A DNA stretch of 64,000 nucleotides from Austropuccinia psidii (lineage: Eukaryota; Basidiomycota; Pucciniomycetes; Pucciniales; Sphaerophragmiaceae), in assembly GCA_023105745.1 (NCBI GenBank), contig JALGQZ010000013.1, forward strand, positions 26,646,105-26,710,104. The letters are read 5' to 3'. This document shows, piece after piece, positions 11,090-23,614 of the stretch (positions within the stretch are counted from its first letter, which is position 1; each line of letters starts with the position of its first letter). The position numbers were made by a program, and so were the translations under genes. The notes under the pieces were generated by a model, which saw only the letters and a program-made list of their open reading frames with translations, ran no database searches and had not been told where the DNA came from.

Positions 11090-11560
11090 ACTTATGAAAT
11101 AAATGGAATTAAAAATTTAATTTATGGAATTATTGAAATTTAAACTGTCATTTATTCCATGAATAGTGCCATAAATAGAAGTAAAAGTTCTATTTATGGA
11201 ATTGAAATTTCCATAAATGGCATTAAAAATGACATAATAATGTAATAAATGGAATCAAAAGTTCCATAATAATTTCATAAATGGAATTAACAATGAAATT
11301 TATAACATTTATGGAATTATTTACAGTGAAATAAATGGAATTTAAAAACAGAATGAAAATGAAATTTATGGAATTAACAATAAAATAACAATTCCATAAA
11401 TGACATTAACAATGAAATGGAAATTCCATAAATGGTATTAACAGTTCCATTTTCTGGAATTGAAATAACATAAAAATTCCATAAATGTCATCAACCATGG
11501 CATAAAAATTTCATAAATGTCATCAACCATGGCATAAAAATTCCATAAATGACCTAAATG
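11090..11560. repeat. Degenerate array of palindromic ATTCCATAAATGGAAT-type units
   Basis: Dozens of variants of TTCCATAAATGGAATTAA and its complement are packed here, each a near-palindrome centred on CCATAAATGG or CCATTTATGG. At the right end a 33-bp unit containing CCATAAATGTCATCAACCATG is repeated back to back (about 11,480-11,545), a recent duplication. The unit matches the array inside the TIR element at 12,616-13,179. The period is less regular than there and reading frames are broken by stops. Confidence 0.75.
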
Positions 11561-11574
11561 TGATTTTACCCAAT

Positions 11575-11579
11575 ACAGG
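11575..11579. repeat. TSD (ACAGG) of the solo LTR, left copy
   Basis: ACAGG directly precedes TGTAACAACC and is repeated at 12343-12347 directly after the TGTGACA end. Confidence 0.85.
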
Positions 11580-12342
11580 TGTAACAACCACTCACCAGGG
11601 GTAAGGGTATTCATCAATACACCCACTCAAACACCTCAAATCAGAAGATCCACTATCTGCATCAGCATTCAGTTTCAGAAATCTTCCTTGCTGAAACATG
11701 CATACAGCTTGGTACTACAATACAGCCTGTCAACATCTGTACAGGTTGGATTCACCCAATACAGTTTCAATACACCAGCATGAAACTGTATGATCACTCA
11801 AATCCACCACACCTCTTGTACAGGTTCTGTACAGCTGTACAGTACCTGTATTGGCCAGACTCAATTCAATCATTCAATCCTCTCATGAAAATTCTTCCTC
11901 TGGATCAGGGCTGGTGATTCTCACATATACCAGCCTCTCTTTCTCCCCCCTGGGGACTTTTCCCCAGTTAATTAATTTAGTTTATTTATTATTTTATGAA
12001 TATTCTTATCCTTATTTGTGGATATTATATTTATTTAATATTAAGTTAGTCTTTGCATTTCTCTCTTTGCCTGTACAGTATGAGTTGGGTGGCCATATCC
12101 TTATTAACCCTTCTCTTTTCATTCTGACAGGTTGAGACAGTGGACTTGAACTTGTTTGTGGTTGGCTCTTCTATTCTTTACTCTTATTTCTTTTGTTTCT
12201 GCTTTCTTATATTCTTTATTCTAGTAATTCATCTTTTGCACTCTTAAGTGTATTCCTTCTTACCATATCCTTGAGCCCTCCATAAGTGAGTCCCAGTTTA
12301 CTGAGTGCCAGGCCCTCTTCAATTCAAAGAGCCCCTGTGACA
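11580..12342 (+). mobile_element. Solo LTR of a Ty3/gypsy chromovirus related to the 23.6-kb element
   Basis: 763 bases with TG...CA ends: begins TGTAACAACCAC, ends AGCCCCTGTGACA, flanked by the 5-bp TSD ACAGG. In plus orientation it shares with the 1.62-kb LTRs the start (TGTCACAACCAC there), a CACATATACC TATA-like block, the hairpin CTGGGGACTTTTCCCCAG followed by TTAATTAAT, the block TGAGTGCCAGGCC and the terminal GAGCCCCTGTGACA. It is half the length, so a different subfamily. No internal domain remains, as after recombination between two LTRs. Confidence 0.88.
11915..11980 (+). promoter_or_regulatory. Conserved LTR core: TATA-like box, hairpin, TTAATTAAT
   Basis: CACATATACC is followed after about 20 bases by CTGGGGACTTTTCCCCAG (11950-11967, a 6-7 bp stem) and then TTAATTAAT. 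The same order occurs in both LTRs of the 23.6-kb element. Conservation between LTRs of different length suggests a functional core promoter and RNA 5' end. The start site itself is inferred. Confidence 0.55.
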
Positions 12343-12347
12343 ACAGG
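12343..12347. repeat. TSD (ACAGG) of the solo LTR, right copy
   Basis: Matches 11575-11579 exactly. Confidence 0.85.
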
Positions 12348-12354
12348 TTCTTTT

Positions 12355-12511
12355 TAGCTAAATTTAAATTAAAAACAACCCCTTATGTATTTTTAATAAA
12401 AACCTACATACTTTTACCAATTTATGGTAAAAAACAAATAAGTTTTTAATAAAAAAATGTAAGGGCTTACATGTTTTTACCAAATTACTTATGTGGGTTA
12501 ACCAACACCCT
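12355..12511. repeat. Right arm of a second TIR element (array copy A)
   Basis: AAATTAAAAACAACCCCTTAT, the TTTTTACCA motifs and the end TGTGGGTTAACCAACACCCT match the right arm of the TIR element at 13,095-13,180 (AACCACCCCTTAT ... TGTGGGTTTACCAGCACCCT). With the array at 11,090-11,560 it forms a relative of that element, split by the solo LTR. I could not find its left TIR. Confidence 0.6.
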
Positions 12512-12639
12512 TAAAGTTTAATTATAATCTTAGAAATTAAGATAATTTTTAAAAAAAAAGAAAGGATTTTTTTTTTTTAAAAAAAATAAAGAAAACATTG
12601 AAAAGAATAAAAATAGGGTGTTGTTAAACTCATTTAAGC

Positions 12640-12681
12640 TTTTAGTAAAAACATATAAGCCCTTACATGTTTTTACTAAAA
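12640..12681. repeat. Perfect 15-bp inverted repeat within the left TIR
   Basis: TTTTAGTAAAAACAT (12640-12654) is answered by ATGTTTTTACTAAAA (12667-12681) across a 12-base loop. The right TIR has instead two direct TTTTTAC motifs, so the hairpin is specific to the left end. Confidence 0.75.
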
Positions 12682-12689
12682 ATTTTAAG

Positions 12690-13090
12690 GCCACAAATGA
12701 CATTAAAAATTCCATTTATGGAATTTTTAAGGCTATAAATGACATTAACCATTCCATAAATGGCATTTTCAAGGCCATTCATTCCATTTTTAATGGCTGT
12801 AAAAATGGCATGAATGACCTTAGCAATACTATTTATGGCATTGTTAATGTCATTTATAGCCTCAACAATTCGATAAATGGTATTGTTAATGTCATTTGTG
12901 GCCTTAAAAATGCCATTTATAGCATTAAAAATGCCATTTATTGAATTAACAATTCTCTTTATTGCATTGATAATGCCATTTATGGCATTAATAATTCCCT
13001 CTATTGCATTGATAATGCCATCAATAACCTTCAAAATTCCATTAATGGCATTAATAATGCCCTTTATTGCATTTATAATTACATAAATAG
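12690..13090. repeat. 21-bp tandem array, open on both strands
   Basis: From about 12,900 the sequence falls into consecutive 21-base units of the form GCATTAAnAATGCCATTTATn. Each has a near-perfect 15-base palindrome (GGCATTA-N-TAATGCC) and a 6-base ATTTAT-like spacer; the earlier part is a more diverged version. Because 21 is a multiple of 3 and units rarely contain stops, long frames exist on both strands (minus 13,094-12,663, 143 codons; plus 12,618-12,944, 108 codons), reading as heptads of the type INAINGI. No start context, codon bias or domain indicates a real protein. Confidence 0.75.
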
Positions 13091-13181
13091 CCATATTTCA
13101 TTTAAAAACCACCCCTTATAGTTTTTTACCATACAATTACGTGTTTTTACTAAAAGATTATGTGGGTTTACCAGCACCCTA

Positions 13182-16100
13182 AAAATAAAATACCAATTAT
13201 ATTATAAATATTTTTTTAATATATATATATATATATATATCTTTAAAAAATCAAATATCTTCAAAATCTTAATGATTAATAATAAATATTTTATTGAATT
13301 TATATTTATGAATATTTAATAAAATTAATTAAAATTTTATGTTGTTGAAATAAAATTAATTTAAAAAATAAATCTTATATTTAGACTACATATAAAAAAC
13401 ATCCATTAATACATACATATACATATTTTAATAGTTCTTAAATTTATTAATGTTTAATTATAAATCTAATGAAATTAATAGAATTAATTAATTTAGTTTT
13501 ATTTTTTTTTTAAAAAAAATGGAATTTATAATTAGAAAAATAAAGATAATATAAATAATTAATTATATTTACTAATAAATTGATTAAATTTTGATTAGTT
13601 AATATATAAAAAAAATCAGGCTATAATCAATTAGTCTTATATATCAATATTTGAATTAAAATATTAAAAAAATTATTATTTAATTGAAATAAAATAAAAT
13701 TAATTCCATTATTGAATTATATTTTTTCTATTTAAAATTAAATAAGACTATTCCATTTATAGAATTTTATTGAATTATATTAATATAAATTAAAATTATA
13801 TGTTTGAAAAAATAAAATACTTAAATGAATAATTAATATATTTTATTGTTTTTGATTAAGAAGTTTATTCAGATCTAAAATTCAAAAAAAAAAAATATTT
13901 AAATAAAATAAAATTAATTTAAGGTCTTAAATAGATTTTATTTAATTAAAGAGAATGAAAACTTAACTATAATTCTAATAATTCAATTCATATAAAATTC
14001 TGTTTTAAAAAACAAAAAAAATAATAGAATATATGAGAATTTATTTCCTATTTGATATATTAATTAATAATATAATTCTGTAATTTAATTTAAAATTTTT
14101 TTATAATATGAAGAATTCTTAAATATGAAAAAAAAAAAAAGGAAAATTATCTTTATTTATTTAATATATAAAAAAAAAACAAAAAAATGTTCATAAAATT
14201 TAAATATTTTTTCCATTTTTGTTTTTTTTGAATTTAATATTAATAAAGAATAAATTTTTTTGTTTTACCTCAAATTAAAAAAGTTTTTTTTTTTTTTTTT
14301 CAAATACTCAGATTTTATTTTTTTAGTTTATATTTTTTTAGTTTATCTTTAAATATTTTAAAGTTAATTTAATAACCAAAAAAAAAAAAAAAAAAAAAAA
14401 AAAGGAATAAAGATAATAAAAATTAAAATAATTTATTCAAAGAAAAATTATTATTATTTATTTAATTAATTTTTCAATTTTAAAAATAATTCAATTCAAA
14501 TTAAAATTATTTTTTATTCATTTAAATTAAAAAAAAAAGAAAAAAGAACTTAATAAATAAATTTTAATTTAAAATCAGTTTAAGACTATTTATAAAGATT
14601 TTTGATTTTTATTAATTTTGAAATATTCCAAAAAAAAAATCATCAAAACAAAAAAAATTATTTGAAATATTATCCTAATTAATATTTTTATAAATAAGAA
14701 AATTATTAGAATATATAATTAATATTTAAGCTTGAAATATTATTGAAAATATTTCAAAATCAAAAATTCTTCTTACTAAATTAAAGCTAGATCAAATTAA
14801 TACTATTTCAAAATTAATATTTAATAAAAGAAATAATAATCTTAATTTTTTTAAAATGATAAAATAGTATTTATAGCTTCAAATAATAATAAAAAGGAAT
14901 TCAAAATAGTTATATAAAAAAATATTAATGTAGTTTTAAATAATATTAAAATTATAAAAAATATATTCCAAGATATTTTATAAAATGAAAAAAACTATTT
15001 AAATGAGTTGATTCTAGTTAATTTTTTGATATGAGTTTATTTGAAATATTTTATCAATTAAATTCAAGAATAAAATAATACTCAGGTAAAATCATTTGAG
15101 TGATTATTTGAGGATTGAGTTGAAAAATTAAGGTAATAAATTTAGAATAAAAGTCATTATTCTTGTTTATATTATTTAAATGGAATGAAATTTTTCATTT
15201 CAATCAGATAAGATTTATCAAAAAACAAAACAACAAGAATTTTATTCATTTTCAAGTCATGGTGATGAAATATTTTATTGATTTCATTTTAATAGTGTTG
15301 TTAACTCATAATCAGTCTATATTTTAAAATTTAGAAAATTTAGTTTATAAGAATAAACTAAAAAAGTTTTTTCTGGATTTTATTACTCCTTTGAATTTTT
15401 AAAAATTCTAAAAAAAAAACAAATCTGAGAAGATGATTAAAAATGATGAATAAAAAAAGTGCTGATAAAATAAATTTTTAAAATTATTTATTTTATAATT
15501 AAATCAATTAAAGAAAGTTATATTTATCTTTAATGAAATATATTCACTTAAAAAAGTTTTATTAAGCTTAATATTAATAATTTAAAATGAAATTTATAAT
15601 AAAGATGTATTATAAATATTTCAGAAGGTATATATCATATTATGAAGATCACTCAAAGATTTAAAAAAAATTTATGAGAAAAATTTTCAAGGTAAGAATA
15701 ATGAATTAGTTATAAATTTTATAAGTAAACAAATTGAATTTAAAATGAAAATATTCATTAGGAATAAAATAAATTGTGTTAATTAAATAAATATAAGATA
15801 AATCTTATAAATATCAAAATCAGTCATAATGAGCTCTTAAGAAATCAAATCCTAAATAAAATTTATTAAAATATTTTGAAAAAGGAAAGGGAATATTCAA
15901 TTTGGTTAAAAACTAAATATTATGAATTATTGATTAGAAATTTTATGTAAATTTTTTAAGTTGAATAGATTAGATATGATAGCCAATCTTTGGAAGCTTT
16001 AATTTTTTTTTAAAAACTTTTCTCATAAATCAAGATATTTCAATCTTATGAAATTTTAACGTTTTTTAAAAATCATAAAAAAAAATTAAAATAAATTAAT

Positions 16101-19100
16101 TCCTAATTTGATTTGGATTTTTCAAAAGAAAAAAACTTAAAAATAATTTTTTAATAATTAATTTATTATTCAAATTGAAATTTTAATTAGATAACAAAAT
16201 AAAATTTCCAAAATTTCTTTGAAAGGAAAAAAAATTCAGGTTTTTAATCCTTTTTTTTTTGATAAAATAAACTGGCTTATTTGAAAGAATTACCCCAAAT
16301 TTATAATAAAAAAAGGTATTAAAAATAAAAAATCAATAAGTTTCTAGTAATTAAATATCAAATTTTGAATTTGAGTTGGACCATATTTAATAACTACATC
16401 TTTTCAACTGGGTGAATTTTTGTGAGCAAAATTCTTTGGAATTATTTAAATTTCACAAATTTACGAAATTAATTTGTAATCATTGAAAGATTATATAATA
16501 TTAATTAAGCTCTGAAATAATTTAGATAAAATTTTAGGGATTTATCTTTCCTCTTAATTAAAAGATCTTTCATTATATACATTTTTTTTTCAAGAATAAA
16601 TTTACGATTTAAAGACTGAATATTAAAGCATATATTAAAGTGAGAATTAGAAACTTATGGTAAGATTTAAATCTCAATTTATTCCCACTCAAATATTGGA
16701 TCAACCAAAAAATCTCCAGATGGAAAGGAAATAAATTTATTTTTTGTGAAGATACTAAAATTAATAATAGATAAATAAATAAATAAAGCAATTTAATATT
16801 TTATAAGAAATATAATTTCAATTAAAATTAAATTGATTAATATTTTGATCTATCTCTGTAGGACTAGTATATTAGAATTTCATCACAAGAACTAAAGAAA
16901 AAGGAATAAACCTTTATTTATAGGAAATAATGTATTAAAATGAAAATACTTCTCTCATTGGAAACAAAAGTGTGGTGTTTCATATGTGGAATAAACTGGA
17001 AAGCTCAGGTGTGTAAAACATTTTCTTTCAAAAGAATTATTTTTCAAGTAGGAACAGTGTTTGTGTGTGAGGAAAGTGCAAAATCAGGGTCACACTAAAA
17101 CCAACAACCTTGAACCTTTTCATGTAGTGTCTCTCTTACAACCCACCTTAATTTATTAATTGAGAGTTGTAATTATATAGCTTAAGATTATCATAAAAAA
17201 GTTTTTTTTTACTACATTTCGTTGCAATTTCTAAACCTTGAATTTAAAATTTTATGCAAAAACAATTATAAAAAATTTTAACCAAAAATCTCAAATAACT
17301 TATAATCAGTTAATTAATTAAGTGTATTAAAAAATTCAATTCAAGCTTCAAAAAAAAAATCTCAGTTAATTAATATTATGATAAAAAAGAAAATATTCTT
17401 TTTATTAAGACATTATAATATTAAATTATAAATTTCATTCAAAAAAAATTAAATTTATTTAAAAGAAAGAAGATTTTTAATTATGAAAAAAAAGATGATT
17501 AAATTAAATTAAATTTAAAATGATTTGTTTCAAATATAAATTATTATTTAAATTATATAATTTTAAAGAATATTTTTCTTAAATTTAAATTTAGTATTAG
17601 TTAGATAATAATTTATTTCAATTTTTTTTTCAAAGTCAATGACTTTTTTTTTCAATAAATTTGAATTTCTAAAAAAATTATAATTTCTAATTTATTACTT
17701 TGATTAATTTAATTTTTTTTTGAAAAATCCTTTTAGATATTTATTTTATTAATTGATTAAAGCTTAGTACCTCATGATAATATAAAAAAATATCTTATTT
17801 CTATAATATATAAGAAAGTCATCGTGTCAAAAAATTCAATTCAATTTAATTTTCCCTTTATAATCAATAAGATATTCTTAATTTTTTATTAGCTATGATA
17901 TTATTTTAATTAAAAAAAATCAAATTTGGTGGTAGTTTTTTGAAAGTATTTTATGATTTGATTGTAATGAATTTTGGGTTTATAAATAATCTAGTACCAT
18001 AAAATAACTTGTTTTTCATTGACTCTGTTTAATTTAAATTGATATTATGTTTTGGGAATTATTTATTTTATTTCAAACCTCCTAAATCTTGACTAGGTCC
18101 CCAAAAAGTAAGCTTTTTATTGATTATATTAACCTAAAAGCCAAAAAACTGATTTATGGCTTAGTGGTTTTTCAAATTGAATAAGAACCAACAAGATTTC
18201 ATCTTGAATCATTTTGAAAAGATGTAGGATTTTTTGAGGAAAGGTCTGGAAAAGGTTCAAATAAAGATTTTCAAGTAGTTAAGAGCCAAGATTCAAATTA
18301 AAGAAACCATAGGCTTCTACTTAATAAAGAATTTCCTTGATTATTTCCCAAGGAGCCACTAATTGAAAGTTAAAAAGTATCAATGTTTCTTTTTGAACAA
18401 GTTCTTTCAAATTAATGAAATTAGATTCTAAAAATTTAGACAGAATAAGGCTATTCTTACTCTTGAAAGGGTGAGATTTATATAATCTTTTTTGGAGGGT
18501 CAAAGGGGAACTTGAGAAAGATTTTAATTTTTAAAAAAGGGAAAAATATTTTAGAATTTGTACATTGAACTTAAATTGATCACCTAAAATGCATGAGAAA
18601 CACCAAGCCTATTTGAAGGCTATAAATTCAATGATGGATAAATAAACTTATGAGGTCCGAGTTGTAAATATTGAGATATTAAGCTCAATGCTGACTTTTC
18701 AATGCGATTAAGCCATAGTTTCAAAATTTTAAAATCTCTTTTTACTGTTGGAAATAAATTTTTGGGAATTTTTAGGATTATTCAAGAATATTTTTGAAAT
18801 AAAAAGAGGATATAAAGATTTCTAAGGAAAATTAAGATAATTGATATAAAAGAATATTTTCAATAAAAATAAAAACTGGACAAAAGGTTGATTAGAAAAA
18901 AATTAACAAAAAAATATAAAATAATATTTTTCCTAATCTATAGCTTGATATAATTCACCTACATGAATAACTTATTTTTCACAAAGAAAAATCATACAAG
19001 TAATTTAATTTCCTCTTTAGTAACATTAAAGAAACATAAAGCCTTAACAAAAAACCTAAAGATCCACTGAGAAATTTTAAAAGGATAAAAAAAGTTAATA

Positions 19101-19220
19101 AATTACACATATTTAGAAAAAATACTCTTAAGTATTATAAAAAACACCTTAGCTCCACTAAAGTTCCTAAATATCCTATAAAAATACACAAAATTACAAA
19201 AAATCCAAAATTCAACCAAA
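13182..19220. other. About 6 kb of AT-rich sequence without recognisable genes
   Basis: A/T-dominated throughout, with a (TA)n tract at about 13,219-13,240, a T run near 14,283-14,300 and an A run near 14,380-14,403. Open frames are no longer than about 60 codons and look random. 15,050-15,300 weakly resembles 22,190-22,440. I see no other transposon ends. Confidence 0.6.
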
Positions 19221-19223
19221 TAA

Positions 19224-19586
19224 GAGCATCTCCACCAGTGTTTCTAACCATAGAGAGCTGTGATTCACAGATAGATTTCTGCTTATGTGAAATGGCTAGA
19301 TCTGAAATCAAAAATTGAAGTTTGGGTATCTGGGGAGGAAAATTTTCACTTTAACAGAAACAGTTTTTCTAATTGAGTAGGGGTGGTTGAGTTATGGTTT
19401 GGATATTTTTAAAAAAGGGTTGCACACATATTGATGAGTGTTTCCATATCTATAAACCAAACATCCTTTTTTATCCATGGAGCTAAATCAAACTGGCCTT
19501 TAGAAATGCTGGTGGGGGTATATTTTGGACTCGGGAGGGCTTAAACCGTGAAATATCACTATTTAGAAATACTGGTGGGGATTCTA
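19224..19586. mobile_element. MITE-like element with GAGCATCTCCACCAGT ends
   Basis: The left end AGAGCATCTCCACCAGTGTTTCTAA and the reverse complement of the right end AGAATCCCCACCAGTATTTCTAA are imperfect TIRs. A second internal copy of the right end (TTTAGAAATGCTGGTGGGGG) lies near 19,500. TAA flanks both sides (19,221-19,223 and about 19,587-19,589), as for PIF/Harbinger elements, whose ends often begin with GAGCATCTCC-like sequence. No coding content; about 360 bp. Confidence 0.55.
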
Positions 19587-19589
19587 TAA

Positions 19590-22500
19590 AGGACACATAA
19601 TATTCCTTTCTTTAAATTAAATCCAATGAAATTATTTCAAAAGTTCACAAAAAGTAACATCATTCAATTAATAACCTTTTATGAAACTTGAACTCCCTGA
19701 ATGAGTCTAAAGTGAGCCAAAAAATACAATGAAATGACTTATAATAGTCAAAGTAAAGAATAAATACAAAAAATTCTTAGTTAATGAAATGAAAACTCCT
19801 TCCATGGATTTAAAAGTAAACCAAAACCCAAACCATTTGATAATGTAAATTTAATGAAACACAAAACTATTGAAAAAAATAAAAGATAAAGATAAAACAA
19901 TTAGCTTTCCTCTAATAGATATTTTCACAAATTTAATATAAAAAATCTCAACAAAACTGGAAACAAAAGATATTTCAACAGCGCAAGAAATTTGAAATAG
20001 ATCTCACCTGACCTCATGCAAGGAAAATAGCCATAATAATAGAATTACAATATTAGAGGAAGATATATCCCATGGATGGTCCTAGGATCCTCAAAGAAGT
20101 ATAAAGAGGTCCCATATCCCCCAATCTTAAAATTTACTTATGGATAATTTTTACAAAACAGTGTAATCATTTCATTCCCTAAATGGGTATAGTCCAGTAT
20201 ATTTGATTCTATTTAAATTAAAAATTAGATAATCTCAGTGGAAGTATGGTGTTGAAAATTTTTCCCAGTAGCCAAGCTCAGTGGTATAGCTAATTGAAGA
20301 GGAATTTACCTATTCATCATAAAATAATTTATAATGATCTCAACCTACCATACCCTTACCCAACAACTGGTTCTTATTAACTATCAATACTAAGAAGCAG
20401 TATTCATTATTAAGCTTATTTAATAAAGCCATCATAAGCTTCAGAAAGCTTATTACCCATATAAAACTCAAAATATTCAAACTAAAAAAAGCCATAATCA
20501 AAATTCAACAAGATTTTGAAATCATTCAAAATAAACTATATATTGATTTTACATGATAAAGGGAAAAATATTTACCATTATATACCAGGGGAACTTTGAG
20601 ATTTCGAAGACTGGACATGATTCCTTTATTCATTAAATATATAATATTTATTAAGTTTCTGAATAAGTCTTTTCAGAAAATTATATATTGTTTCCCTGTA
20701 ATTGAAAAGCTAACTTCTTCTTTTTTCTTATGACCTCCAGGAAAGGCAATACATGGAAGAAATGGCTAGGTAGACTACAGTAATTGGATACTAATTGATT
20801 AGCTTCCAGCTGATACAAGTGGTGATTATTTAGCTTCTTATTAAAATTTCAGTTATGAGTTTTTTTATTTAGTTTTTTTATATAAAAATTCCCTTAAATT
20901 AAAAAAATGATTGATCAAAAAATCAACTTCTTCTTTAAGTGAATTAAAAACATCATAGAAGGTGAAATAATCAAGTGGCTCTCTGAAATAAAACTAGGAA
21001 AAAAAAACATAAATTGAAATAATTAAAGACCATAAGCTTAATGAGCATTTATCCAAGAAAAGTTCATGAAAACAAAATTTTTTAAAACCTTCAAAGGTTC
21101 ATATAAAGGCTCCTATAGCTCTTTTTATTTATTAAATTCAACAAAACAACATACGTTTTCCCCAAAGCTTATAATAAGAAAATATTTAACACAATGGCCA
21201 ATCTTTTTCTTGGTGAACCTCTTCAAGATTAAAATTTCTATGAAAATGATGAAACTCAATACATTTTTTATTTTTTGTTTGAGCCTAATGAAAAATCCCT
21301 GAATAGATTTTAGAATGCTTCCTACATCCAAAATAATTCCCAATGGATACTAAGTCAAAAAAATATTTGAAAAAACATAGCTAATATTCTTTCTCTAGTA
21401 AATTGAAATCCCAAGTAATATTGAATAATAATTGTAAGTAAGTCTGTATCTTCAGAATTTTATTTTCTGAAAGAATAACTTTATCTCATACATGTTCCTT
21501 TTAATTGAATTGTAGCTGTAATTGTTCCTTCAAGAATAATTCCTCCCAAAGGAATAGTGTCAATTTCAAGTTAAGCTTAGATAAGTGATTTCTGTAAAAT
21601 AGAAAGAACAAAAAAAAACCATCATAAATAATTAAAGAATAAGAATTTAATAAATGAGTTAGGAATATTTAAGCCTATACACCAAATTGTAGCTTAGGTA
21701 AGCTTGGAAATTTTAAAAGAACTCAATGAGAGATTTTTGAAAATATTTTTTTAATTACTATTTATAAATATTAAGAGATATTAATAAGAAAAGTTATGGT
21801 TCAATTGAGAATATGTGTGGAAAGTTTTTGAAATAAGTGCTTGAAATTCCCAACGAAAAATAATATTAAATAAATCAAAGTCAGAAGAGACTTACGGGAT
21901 ATTTAAACTCTTCCCCACTTAACAACATAATAATCAAAATATTGGAAAAAAACGAAAAATATTAAGATGGCGGAAAAAAACACAAATTTAATTAAAGAGA
22001 GCTCACTCATCAAAAATTTATGAAGTTTTTTATGATATTTGGATTTTTATAAAAGGATTCGAAGCTATATGAAAAACCAAAAAAATGTCTTAAATGATTC
22101 CATAAAATTAAATTATTTAGCAGTAGTTAGTATCCGTTTTTGATATTTTTATTCAATACTATGATTTATAAATCTCTACATTTTAGAGATTGTTTTCAAA
22201 ATCTGATACTCAGGGATAATTAATTGAGTGATTAAAGAAAGATTTATATTGAGGTAAGTAATCTTATGAGCTGGATTATTCCGGTAATTGACTTTTTATA
22301 GGCCTTTTAACACTTATTACAATCAATTAAATGAAAATTTATCTGAGATTTTGGTTGGAAACATTGGATAAACCAATAAGATGCCTAGAACTTAATTCAT
22401 GTTCAAGAGAAGGTAATAAAATTTCCTAAATGTGGTTTTTTTAAAATGATTGATAAATGATACTAAATCCAAATAATTTCAATTAGGAGCTTTAATATGT

Positions 22501-23609
22501 AAGAAGAGAATTTATTCTTGAGAAAATGTTTAAATAGTCAAAAAAGGTATGAGGAAACAGGCAAAAAATAACTCTACTTGCTTGTTAAATATTCAAAGTC
22601 TTTTTTGGAATTAAATGAATTATTTGGGCTTATTAAAAAGGCAAAATAAAAACCTTTTCCAACAGTCTTCATGAAATCAAATTTTAGCACCAGTAAATTC
22701 CTTTGAAATTGGATTAAATTTGGTCTCATTCAGTTTATTTTGGTCATTTTGTACCAAAGAAAATGATTGAGAATAATTTCTATAATTTGAGCTTAATTTT
22801 AAGATGAAAATATCTTGTAAATTTGCAGAAAGGTAAATATGAGATTATACCAATAATTAAAAGATTGAAAGGTTGCCCATGAGAAATACTAATTAAGATA
22901 TCTAACAGATTTATAGAAAGATTTCCAAACAAAAATATTAGTATTAAAGATTGTAGGAGTTTATAAAATCTACCTGCCATCACCAGTTTAATAATAAATA
23001 TCACACATTGTGTTCAAGACACTCAAACAGATATAGGTCAGAAATACCCAAAGAAAAAATAACCAACTGATAGCAAGTAAAAGAGTATAGTAGTTGTATT
23101 ACAAGATTAAAAAATAATGTATTTTGACTAAGAGTTGAAGAAAAATTAAGAATAAACTGAAAAATTTCTCTAGTTTGATATGTTGAAGATGTTAAAGAAT
23201 GGAAGTAGGATTTTAGTCTTTGAGCACATAGAATTTATGAAGTGAGATAATCCCATTTTTGCAAAATTACCTGTATTTCAATCATGAAAGCAGAAGAAAT
23301 AAATCAATTATGATATTATTTGAATTTAAAAAAGAATATTATTAATGATTTTTATCAATCCATGACAAAGATACGTCAAAGGTTTGATTATATAACTAAA
23401 TTACCTTTCTAAAATTGAAAAAAAATTCTTTACCTCAAATATGAAAATATGTTATATTTCTTCTGAAAATAAGACATTTACCTATTCAAAGAAAATAATC
23501 CAACATAAAAATCAGAATAAATTTCAATTCAGAATTCTCCAAGTTTCCTTTAATTCATTTCCCCATTGCAGTTTAATATTGAGAATATTCAGGAACCTTT
23601 TCTTTTCAG
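19590..23609. other. AT-rich gene-free sequence left of the chromovirus
   Basis: Only short random-looking frames. 20,980-21,450 shares ordered blocks with 33,830-34,330 (for example TTCTATGAAAATGATGAAA against TTCTATGAAAATGATAAAA), suggesting two copies of an old dispersed repeat. Confidence 0.5.
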
Positions 23610-23614
23610 TTGGG
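23610..23614. repeat. TSD (TTGGG) of the 9.8-kb chromovirus, left copy
   Basis: TTGGG immediately precedes the TGTCACAGG end and recurs at 33388-33392 after the TGTGACA end. Confidence 0.93.

Larger units (their letters stand above)
12616..13179. mobile_element. Non-autonomous TIR element carrying a 21-bp palindromic array
   Basis: 564 bases flanked by TA on both sides (12614-12615, 13180-13181). The left end GGGTGTTGTTAAACTCA and the reverse complement of the right end GGGTGCTGGTAAACCCA align for 43 bases with 35 identities, including a shared CTTTTAGTAAAAACA. The interior is the 21-bp repeat array. TA flanks and short TIRs suit a Tc1/mariner-type MITE, but no transposase is present and the superfamily is inferred from the TA alone. 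Confidence 0.65.

Noticed and set aside
12690..13090. CRISPR-like array
   Set aside because: Units are contiguous with no unique spacers, the genome appears eukaryotic and no cas genes are present.
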